A stretch of 64,000 nt of DNA from an uncultured Lachnospira sp. Its GTDB lineage: Bacteria; Bacillota; Clostridia; Lachnospirales; Lachnospiraceae. Within the stretch, counting starts at the first letter, position 1. Every line of letters starts with the position of its first letter. Below the pieces are notes generated by a model that saw only the letters and a list, made by a program, of their open reading frames with translations, searched no databases and was not told the DNA's origin. The translations under genes were made by a program, and so were the position numbers. Of the stretch, positions 57,196 through 64,000 are shown piece by piece. The stretch lies in assembly GCA_934359185.1 (NCBI GenBank), contig CAKRLE010000007.1:108190-172189 (forward strand), read 5' to 3'.

Positions 57196-59322
57196 TTGGA
57201 AAGTGAAGTTCGTAAAGAAGAGATATTTAATAAGATAGTCCATAAGCTTGGGGCTGAAGGGACATTTATGGAGATTGTTGGGGGAATCCTTGATGATGTA
57301 GAGGAAATACTTACAACATCCCATGCTGCAATTATGCAGATAAGTGCAGATGACAAGTGGATAGATACAGTTATATCATATGTGAACAAGGATGATAAGC
57401 CGATTGGAATTACTAACTTTGCGATGGATAAGTTTGCAATTGCTGGTGATAAGCTTATGGCTTGTTATTCAGACAGCTGTACAGAAGCACAGAAATACGT
57501 AATGGATTTGTGCGGCATACAGACATCAGTGACTGTTCCTGTGTATATCAATAATGTCTGCGCAATGTACTTTGCTGTATTTGATATACATTCATGCATT
57601 CATTATGATGAGTCAATGTTAAAGTATATCGAAGAGGTTGTTGATGTTATACAAAAAATAGCGCAGAAGAAAGTAACAAGAAATTCAATTCTTTCTTCAT
57701 ATGAAGTGCTTAGGGAGATATTAAGCAGCATTGGTTCTGGAATTATGGTATTTAACAGAACAGATGGAAGTGTTTTGTTTGAGAATGATGTTGCAACCAG
57801 GACAGATGAGATAAGACGGACAATCCAGGAGGGCGTGGATGATTATATGAGCATGCCTGATGAGGAGAAGAAGGATAGGAAGCCAAGGGAATATTATGAT
57901 GCGGTATCGGGTCTTTGGTTTGAAATCAAGTTTTCGGATCTTACATGGATGGATGGAAGTCCTGTTATTGTATGCACAGCAGTTGATACAACACAGAAAA
58001 AAAAGAACCAGCAAAAGATTGAATATCAGGCAAACAACGATTTCCTGACAGGCCTTTACAACAGAATGAAATGCGAAACAGATCTTAGAAGGATTATTAA
58101 GGATGCGGAGAATACCGATACTAAAGGTGCTGTTATGTTTATTGACCTGGATGATTTTAAGCATATCAATGACGGACTGGGTCATCAGTACGGAGATGTG
58201 CTTTTACAGCAGATAGCGGCAGGTTTACAGAGTATAGGTGGCCTGAGGGGACATTGTTACAGAATGGGCGGAGACGAATTCTGTGTAGTTGTCAGACCAG
58301 AGAGCTATGGTGAAATTGATAGATTTGTAAAGAATATCCTGGCATTGTTTAACAGACCATGGTACCTTATGGGTACAGAATACTTCTGCACAATGAGTAT
58401 GGGTATTGCTACATTCCCTGACAACAGCAATGATGTCCATGAGATAATAAAGATGGCGGATGTTGCCATGTATGAGAGCAAGAAGAGCGGTAAAAACCGT
58501 TATAATTACTATGATGCGCGTAAGAATACTAACACGGCAAAGCAGCTTGATATAGAGAATAATATGCGTCAGGCAGTTGCATCACAGATACAGGAGTTCG
58601 TTGTATTCTATCAGCCGGTTGTTGACAGCTTTACAAGGAAGTGTGTATCGTGTGAGGCTCTGGTAAGATGGAACAGCAAGGCGCTTGGATTCATGGGACC
58701 AGGTGATTTTATTCCTCTGGCAGAGTATCTTGGGCTTATTACAGATATTGGAGATTATATTCTTGAAGAGGCATGTAAGCAGTGTAAAGCATGGAATGAT
58801 GCAGGATTTCCTGATTTTCATGTCAATGTTAATCTTTCTGTTGTACAGCTTTTACAGAAGAATGTGGCAGAAAATATCAATAATATCATTAGAAAAAGTG
58901 GTGTTAACCCAGCTAATATTGTACTTGAAATAACAGAGTCATTCGCTATTAATGATATGGACAGGGTTCTTAATATTATTAATGGATTAAAGGTGTTAGG
59001 ACCAAGAATTGCTCTTGATGATTTTGGTACAGGTTATTCATCGCTTAATTATATTAAGCAGCTTCCACTCAATATAATTAAAGTTGATAAGACATTTATT
59101 GATGACATAGTTGAAGATGATTATGCGCAGGCATTTGTCAAACTGATTGTTGATTTATCTAAAACAATAGGTACCCAGATTGTTGTTGAAGGTGTAGAAG
59201 AACTGGAACAGTATACATTGTTAAGAGATCTTGGAGTTGATTATATTCAGGGATATCTGTTTGGACGACCTGTTCCAGCAAGTGAGTTTGAGCAAAAATA
59301 TCTAGGCAGAGATTTAGGCTAA
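57196..59322 (+). CDS. GAF-PAS-GGDEF-EAL protein (c-di-GMP turnover)
   Basis: 708 residues, no membrane helix, TTG start behind GGGGAG. A GAF-like sensor (about 20-155) and a PAS-like segment (about 165-265) precede a GGDEF domain with an intact site MGGDEF (near 358) and an EAL domain with EALVRW (near 480), LEITES, DDFGTGYSS and EGVE, i.e. all main metal and catalytic residues. It could both make and break cyclic di-GMP. pyrC starts 24 nt after its stop, without a terminator. Confidence 0.9.
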   Translation: MESEVRKEEIFNKIVHKLGAEGTFMEIVGGILDDVEEILTTSHAAIMQISADDKWIDTVISYVNKDDKPIGITNFAMDKFAIAGDKLMACYSDSCTEAQKYVMDLCGIQTSVTVPVYINNVCAMYFAVFDIHSCIHYDESMLKYIEEVVDVIQKIAQKKVTRNSILSSYEVLREILSSIGSGIMVFNRTDGSVLFENDVATRTDEIRRTIQEGVDDYMSMPDEEKKDRKPREYYDAVSGLWFEIKFSDLTWMDGSPVIVCTAVDTTQKKKNQQKIEYQANNDFLTGLYNRMKCETDLRRIIKDAENTDTKGAVMFIDLDDFKHINDGLGHQYGDVLLQQIAAGLQSIGGLRGHCYRMGGDEFCVVVRPESYGEIDRFVKNILALFNRPWYLMGTEYFCTMSMGIATFPDNSNDVHEIIKMADVAMYESKKSGKNRYNYYDARKNTNTAKQLDIENNMRQAVASQIQEFVVFYQPVVDSFTRKCVSCEALVRWNSKALGFMGPGDFIPLAEYLGLITDIGDYILEEACKQCKAWNDAGFPDFHVNVNLSVVQLLQKNVAENINNIIRKSGVNPANIVLEITESFAINDMDRVLNIINGLKVLGPRIALDDFGTGYSSLNYIKQLPLNIIKVDKTFIDDIVEDDYAQAFVKLIVDLSKTIGTQIVVEGVEELEQYTLLRDLGVDYIQGYLFGRPVPASEFEQKYLGRDLG

Positions 59323-59346
59323 ATATAAAGACAAGGAGATAGTGCT

Positions 59347-60666
59347 ATGAAGACGTTAATTAGAGGTGGACATGTAATTGATCCAGCAAGTGGTACAGAT
59401 GCTGTACGTGATGTACTCTATGAGGATGGAGTTATTCTGAAAGTTGAGGAAGATATAACGGATGCTGTTGATAATGAGATTGATGCTGCAGGATGTTATG
59501 TGTGTCCAGGTCTTATAGATCTTCATGTTCATCTTAGAGAACCTGGATTTGAGCATAAGGAAACTATAAGAACAGGAGCAAGGGCAGCGGCAAGAGGCGG
59601 ATTTACAACAATCTGCTGTATGCCTAATACCAAGCCGGTTGTAGATTGTACTGATATGGTTGATTATATCGTCAACAAGGCAGAGGATGTTACAGATATT
59701 AATATTCTTCCAATAGCAGCTATCACAGCTAATCAGGAAGGCGAATATATAACAGATTTCGAGCAGTTAAAGAAGCATGGGGCAGTTGCTGTAAGCGAGG
59801 ATGGAAAGTCTGTAATGAATGCAAGAGTTGCGAGACAGGCTATGAGGCTTGCGGCAGATGTTGATATTCCTGTATTTGCACATTGTGAGGATAAAAATCT
59901 TGTGGCAAGAGGTGTGATGAATGCGGGTGCACGTGCTAAAGAGCTTGGATTATATGGAATTATGAATGCAGTGGAGGATGTTATTGTTGCGAGAGATATA
60001 CTTCTTGCTAAGAATACTGGCGCAAGGCTTCATCTTTGCCATTGCTCAACAAAAGATAGTGTTGCTATGGTTGCACAGGCTAAGAAAGATGGTCTTCCGG
60101 TAACAGCGGAGGTGACACCTCATCATTTCACGCTCACAGAGGAAGCAATAACATGTGATGATGCTAATTATAAGATGAATCCGCCGCTTCGTAAGAAGGA
60201 GGATGTTGATGCTCTTATTAAAGGTCTTGCTGATGGAACAATGGATTGTATATCAACAGATCATGCGCCTCACCATGCGACAGAGAAAGAGAGATCATTT
60301 GCAGATGCGCCATTTGGAATAACAGGTCTTGAAACATCAGTTAGCCTTACTATGACAGAGCTTGTTAATAAGGGAATAATTACTCCTATGAAGATGGTTG
60401 AGCTTATGAGCTATAATCCGGCAAAGATTCTTCATTCTGATAGGGGAACTCTGCTTCCAGGAAGAGCTGCAGACATTACAATAATTAATCCTGATGATGA
60501 GTATGTAATTGATAGTGCCAAGTTTGCTTCACTTGGAAAGAATACACCATTTAATGGCAAGCAGGTAAAGGGAAGGGTTGTATATACTATTGCTGGTGGT
60601 AAGACGGTTTATTCGTACAGACCAGGATTTGAGTGTATAGTTGATAAGGATGTTCCTAAATTATAA
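59347..60666 (+). CDS. pyrC: Dihydroorotase
   Basis: 439 residues, the long (type I-like) amidohydrolase form. Metal residues are seen in DLHVHLREPGFEHKE (near 57), the later His in FAHCEDKN and HLCHCS, and DHAPHH (near 303). Cyclises carbamoyl aspartate to dihydroorotate. It heads a pyrC-pyrF-pyrK-pyrD run but lies only 24 nt behind the c-di-GMP gene. Confidence 0.95.
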   Translation: MKTLIRGGHVIDPASGTDAVRDVLYEDGVILKVEEDITDAVDNEIDAAGCYVCPGLIDLHVHLREPGFEHKETIRTGARAAARGGFTTICCMPNTKPVVDCTDMVDYIVNKAEDVTDINILPIAAITANQEGEYITDFEQLKKHGAVAVSEDGKSVMNARVARQAMRLAADVDIPVFAHCEDKNLVARGVMNAGARAKELGLYGIMNAVEDVIVARDILLAKNTGARLHLCHCSTKDSVAMVAQAKKDGLPVTAEVTPHHFTLTEEAITCDDANYKMNPPLRKKEDVDALIKGLADGTMDCISTDHAPHHATEKERSFADAPFGITGLETSVSLTMTELVNKGIITPMKMVELMSYNPAKILHSDRGTLLPGRAADITIINPDDEYVIDSAKFASLGKNTPFNGKQVKGRVVYTIAGGKTVYSYRPGFECIVDKDVPKL

Positions 60667-60689
60667 TAATCGTTGATAAGGAGATAGAT

Positions 60690-61613
60690 ATGATAAACAA
60701 GTTAGTTGACAAGATTAAGAAAATGAATGCACCAGTTGTTGTTGGACTTGATCCAATGATGAAGTTCGTACCAGAGCATGTTAAGAAGGCTGCATTTGCA
60801 GAATATGGTGAGACACTTGAGGGCGCTGCAGAGGCTATATGGCAGTTTAACAAGGCAATCGTAGATAATATATATGATATAGTTCCTGCTGTTAAGCCAC
60901 AGGTGGCAATGTATGAGCAGTTCGGCGTTCCTGGAATGATTGCATTTAAGAAGACTGTAGACTACTGTAAGCAAAAAGATATGGTTGTAATTGGTGATGT
61001 AAAGAGAGGCGATATTGGTTCAACATCAGAAGCTTATGCTGTAGCGCATCTTGGCAGAGTTCAGGTAGGAGACAAGCTTATCAGTGCTTTTGATGAGGAT
61101 TTTGCGACAGTTAACCCATATCTTGGTTCAGATGGTATTAATCCATTTTTAAAGGTATGTAAGGAAGAAAATAAAGGTATTTTCATACTTGTTAAGACAT
61201 CTAATCCTTCAAGTGGTGAATTTCAGGACAGACTTATTGATGGCAGGCCATTATATGAGTATGTTGGCGAGAAAGTTAATGAATGGGCTGCTCAGTGCAT
61301 GGGTGATGACTACAGCTATGTAGGTGCTGTTGTTGGTGCTACATATCCTGAGATGGGTAAGACATTAAGAAAGATTATGCCTAAATCATATATCCTTGTG
61401 CCAGGTTATGGCGCACAGGGTGGAAAGGCAGAAGACCTTGTACACTTCTTTAATGAAGATGGACTTGGAGCTATCGTTAACAGCTCAAGAGGAATAATAG
61501 CAGCTTACACAAAGGAAGAGTATGCAAAGTATGGTGAAACTGCATTTGCTCAGGCTTCAAGACAGGCTGCAATAGATATGATTACTGATATTAATCATGC
61601 ACTTAACAGATAA
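60690..61613 (+). CDS. pyrF: Orotidine 5'-phosphate decarboxylase (long form)
   Basis: 307 residues, the longer subfamily-2 type. It starts with VVVGLDPMMKFVPEH and has the catalytic KxxD triad region GDVKRGDIGSTSEAYA (near 107) and the phosphate loop LVPGYGAQGG. Makes UMP, the last step of de novo pyrimidine synthesis. Located 23 nt after pyrC. Confidence 0.95.
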   Translation: MINKLVDKIKKMNAPVVVGLDPMMKFVPEHVKKAAFAEYGETLEGAAEAIWQFNKAIVDNIYDIVPAVKPQVAMYEQFGVPGMIAFKKTVDYCKQKDMVVIGDVKRGDIGSTSEAYAVAHLGRVQVGDKLISAFDEDFATVNPYLGSDGINPFLKVCKEENKGIFILVKTSNPSSGEFQDRLIDGRPLYEYVGEKVNEWAAQCMGDDYSYVGAVVGATYPEMGKTLRKIMPKSYILVPGYGAQGGKAEDLVHFFNEDGLGAIVNSSRGIIAAYTKEEYAKYGETAFAQASRQAAIDMITDINHALNR

Positions 61614-61639
61614 TAGACAATAAGAAATGAGGAATAATT

Positions 61640-62410
61640 ATGTCTTACAGAGAAGATGTAGAGATAACTAAAGCTGGCAGACTGGCTGAAGGCGTATATG
61701 AGATGGTATTAAAGACGGATAAAATTGCAGGTGAGTCAAAACCAGGACAGTTTGTATCTGTATATTCAAATGATGGAGCCAGACTTCTTCCAAGACCAAT
61801 AAGTATATGCGGTATAGATAAGAATAGTATAAGAATAGTATATAGGACTGTAGGGGCTGGAACAAAGGAGTTCGCACAGCTTGCAGCCGGGGATAAGGTT
61901 ACTATACAGGGACCTCTTGGCAATGGCTATGACATTAGTGCGCAATATGCAAAGAAAAAAGCTGTTATATTTGGTGGCGGCATCGGAATTCCACCTATGC
62001 TTGAGCTTGCAAAGCAGCTTGATTGCGATAAAGAGATAGTTCTTGGCTATAGAGACAGTGAAACATTTCTTGCAGATGAATTTAAAGAATATGGAAGACT
62101 CTCACTTGCATCAGAGGATGGAAGTGTTGGTGTTAAGGGTAATGTTCTTGATGCAGTAAGAGAGTATGGCATAACAGGTGAAGTGTTCTATGCATGTGGT
62201 CCTATGCCTATGCTCAGGGCAATAAAGGCTTATGCTGCAGAGCATGACATTGAGTGCTATATATCACTTGAAGAGAAGATGGCATGTGGTATAGGAGCGT
62301 GTCTTGCCTGCGTATGTAAGACTAAGAATATAGATGATCATTCTAAGGTTAACAACACAAGAATATGTAAAGAAGGCCCGGTATTTGATGCAAGGGAGGT
62401 GGAAATCTGA
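61640..62410 (+). CDS. pyrK: Dihydroorotate dehydrogenase electron-transfer subunit
   Basis: 256 residues, ferredoxin reductase-like. FAD-binding motif RPISICG (near 54), NAD site GGGIGIPPM (near 113), and C-terminal [2Fe-2S] cysteines in ACGIGACLACVC (near 214-226) plus a later Cys (ICKEGP). It pairs with PyrD (class 1B) to pass electrons to NAD+. The stop overlaps the pyrD start (TGATG). Confidence 0.95.
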   Translation: MSYREDVEITKAGRLAEGVYEMVLKTDKIAGESKPGQFVSVYSNDGARLLPRPISICGIDKNSIRIVYRTVGAGTKEFAQLAAGDKVTIQGPLGNGYDISAQYAKKKAVIFGGGIGIPPMLELAKQLDCDKEIVLGYRDSETFLADEFKEYGRLSLASEDGSVGVKGNVLDAVREYGITGEVFYACGPMPMLRAIKAYAAEHDIECYISLEEKMACGIGACLACVCKTKNIDDHSKVNNTRICKEGPVFDAREVEI

Positions 62411-63321
62411 TGAGTACGGTAAATATGTCGGTAGATATTGCTGGAATACATTTTAAAAATCCTGTAACAGTAGCATCAGGTACTTTTGGTTCAGGCATGG
62501 AATATAGTGAGTACGTTGATCTTAACAGATTAGGCGCTGTCACAACTAAAGGTGTTGCCAATGTGCCATGGCCGGGCAACCCAACGCCTAGAATTGCGGA
62601 GACATATGGCGGTATGATTAATGCCATAGGTCTTCAGAATCCTGGACTTGATACATTTCTTTCAAGAGACATTCCATTCCTTAAACAGTTCGATACTAAG
62701 ATTATTGTAAATGTGTGTGGAAAGAGTAAAGAAGATTATATAGATGCAGTGGAAAAGTTGTCAGATGCACCAGTTGATATGTTAGAGATTAATATATCAT
62801 GTCCTAATGTCAAAGAAGGCGGAATTGCATTTGGACAGAAGGCAGATATGGCAGAGGATATAACTAAGGCGGTGAAGAAGGTTTCCAAGCATCCCGTTAT
62901 TATGAAGTTAAGTCCTAATGTCACAGATATAACAGAGATGGCAAAAGCGGTTGAAGCTGGTGGAGCAGATGCGGTTTCGCTTATTAATACCATTACAGGA
63001 ATGAAGATTGATATTAACAGAAGAACTTTTGCTGTAGCTAATAAAACTGGTGGATTATCAGGCCCTGCAATTAAGCCGGTTGCAGTAAGAATGGTATATC
63101 AGGTGGCTAATGCTGTAAATATTCCAATAATCGGAATGGGTGGAATACAGGATGCATCCGATGCACTTGAGTTCATCATGGCAGGTGCATCTATGGTAGC
63201 TGTCGGAACAGCTAATTTCCATGATCCACTTACAACAATCAAGGTTGTCGATGGAATTGAAAAATATATGACAGACAGGAATATAACGGACATTCATGAG
63301 CTGATTGGATGCGTTAAGTAA
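62410..63321 (+). CDS. pyrD: Dihydroorotate dehydrogenase, catalytic subunit (class 1B)
   Basis: 303 residues. FMN barrel: NPVTVASGTFGSG at the start, NISCPNVKEGG with the catalytic-site Cys (near 131), KLSPNVTDI and the closing GMGGI (FMN phosphate). With pyrK it forms the NAD-dependent heterotetramer used by anaerobic Firmicutes. Last pyr gene in the set. Confidence 0.96.
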   Translation: MSTVNMSVDIAGIHFKNPVTVASGTFGSGMEYSEYVDLNRLGAVTTKGVANVPWPGNPTPRIAETYGGMINAIGLQNPGLDTFLSRDIPFLKQFDTKIIVNVCGKSKEDYIDAVEKLSDAPVDMLEINISCPNVKEGGIAFGQKADMAEDITKAVKKVSKHPVIMKLSPNVTDITEMAKAVEAGGADAVSLINTITGMKIDINRRTFAVANKTGGLSGPAIKPVAVRMVYQVANAVNIPIIGMGGIQDASDALEFIMAGASMVAVGTANFHDPLTTIKVVDGIEKYMTDRNITDIHELIGCVK

Positions 63322-63355
63322 TTAAGCAGCCAGGTGGTGATGCACGGAGTATATG

Positions 63356-63514
63356 ATGCCTGTCATGGATGCAAGAAAGAGCTTTGCTGAGGCTGGAATG
63401 GGAGTTAAAAAAGAATCAATTGATGATATCCCTGTTATAGACGGAATTGAAATAAAAGAGGGAATTAAGAATTCTGATTCTAAAGAGATGTTCTTAAAGA
63501 TGCTGTCTGATTAA
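63356..63514 (+). CDS. Small protein of unknown function, 52 residues
   Basis: The ORF begins MPVMDARKSFAEAG and ends MFLKMLSD. CGGAG lies 6 nt before the ATG at 63356 (a second ATG at 63353 is in frame). Soluble, charged, no cysteine. It is 34 nt after pyrD, so probably in the pyr transcript. Unrecognised family. Confidence 0.5.
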   Translation: MPVMDARKSFAEAGMGVKKESIDDIPVIDGIEIKEGIKNSDSKEMFLKMLSD

Positions 63515-63608
63515 TAGTTGTATACATATATTTAATATTTTTTTTATTACATTTCATGTGATTTTAAACCAGTTTTAGTTTCAATACGTATAATAATACA
63601 AAGAGACA

Positions 63609-63791
63609 ATGATAATGGCTTGCGAAAGGATGAATGATATGTTTTGTGATAAAAAATGTAACAGGTTAAAATGTGTATACTACAAAGATAAAACAGATAA
63701 ATGCTGTTGCTGTGAGTTTAATCCTAAAACTGTTAATTGCGGCAGGAATCCTATAATGTGGCTGTTTGCAAAAAAGCAGATTAACTGCTGA
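63609..63791 (+). CDS. Cysteine-rich small protein, up to 60 residues
   Basis: Ten cysteines in 60 residues, including CDKKC, a CCCC run (32-35) and a final Cys, with many lysines. This suggests a metal-binding or disulfide-rich peptide. Alternative starts are in frame at 63615, 63630 and 63639; the last has GAAAGGA about 8 nt upstream. No signal peptide. Not recognised. Confidence 0.45.
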   Translation: MIMACERMNDMFCDKKCNRLKCVYYKDKTDKCCCCEFNPKTVNCGRNPIMWLFAKKQINC

Positions 63792-63819
63792 ATAATTTAC
63801 GTATATTTTACATGATATT

Positions 63820-63850
63820 TACCAATGCAGGATAGCTGCATTGGTAAATT
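63820..63850 (+). terminator. Terminator after the Cys-rich ORF
   Basis: A perfect 10-bp stem (63820-63829 with 63837-63846) followed by a T-rich stretch. Confidence 0.75.
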
Positions 63851-64000
63851 TTATTTTACAATCATATTACACAAAAGGAATATATGCGTATTGCAGATAG
63901 CATATGCGTTTTTCAAGAAAGATATGAGGTGACAAACTATAAATAGTCAAGAAGTTTTTTATTTTTATAAAAAAGGGTAACTTTAATAGACCATCTGAAT
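63851..64000. other. AT-rich window end without a clear gene
   Basis: Nothing convincing is coded here. A weak hairpin (around 63883-63919) and an A/T-rich stretch are seen; a gene could start beyond the right edge. Confidence 0.3.

Overview
The window looks like chromosome from a low-GC, anaerobic, motile Firmicute of the family Lachnospiraceae. The evidence is the AT-rich codon use, strong AGGAGG-type ribosome binding sites, consensus TTGACA/TATAAT promoters, an oxygen-sensitive class III ribonucleotide reductase (NrdD), DapL-type lysine synthesis, a type III pantothenate kinase, chemotaxis proteins, a FliD-like protein and a GH105 pectin-fragment hydrolase. Lachnospira (Eubacterium) eligens or a close relative would fit, but that name is an inference. 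No rRNA, tRNA, CRISPR array, prophage or transposase gene was seen.

Layout. 1-3.7 kb: end of a CorA transporter, a TrkA/KtrA potassium regulator, a 53-residue small protein and a GGDEF protein. 3.7-8.3 kb: nrdD behind a promoter with paired NrdR-type boxes, a repeat-rich noncoding stretch, and thiC behind a TPP riboswitch. 8.3-12.3 kb: a PAP2 membrane protein and an ABC ATPase/permease/Asp-box protein set. 12.3-17.7 kb: carAB and an SseB-like protein. 18-25 kb: cupin, YdcF-like and patatin-like proteins, coaX-coaBC and a GH105 hydrolase. 25-30 kb: cupin, J-domain protein, dapL, C39-type peptidase and purA. 30-34 kb: a compact amino-acid adenylation enzyme, a PLP decarboxylase and a free-standing acyl carrier protein, then FliD-like and SEC-C proteins. 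35-44 kb: methyltransferase, hslO, aroK, glnS, a DUF2225 protein, a cold-shock protein, a YhfC-like protein and a P-type ATPase. 44-57 kb: orphan substrate-binding lipoprotein, cytoplasmic CZB chemoreceptor, CBS-type pyrophosphatase, map, guaB, CheX-like, cheY, a TruA-like protein, argS, a glycosyltransferase and a YcxB-like protein. 57-63.8 kb: a GGDEF-EAL protein directly followed by pyrC-pyrF-pyrK-pyrD, then two small ORFs.

The most unusual feature is a dispersed noncoding element present three times (about 17.68-17.96, 27.46-27.71 and 44.07-44.37 kb). Each copy has a conserved core of 144-145 nt with compensatory base changes in two stems. Each core is enclosed by 54-80 bp inverted arms that are nearly perfect within a copy but unrelated between copies. 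All three copies lie between convergent genes and take up most or all of the gap between the two stop codons. This looks like a structured RNA or DNA element not explained by ordinary terminators or insertion sequences.

How the genes work together. Pyrimidine synthesis is represented by carAB and, far away, pyrCFKD. Purine synthesis is represented by purA and guaB, cofactor synthesis by thiC, coaX and coaBC, and signalling by the two c-di-GMP proteins, the CZB chemoreceptor, CheX and CheY. The adenylation/decarboxylase/carrier trio is a possible small aminoacyl-carrier pathway with no recognisable downstream enzyme in the window.
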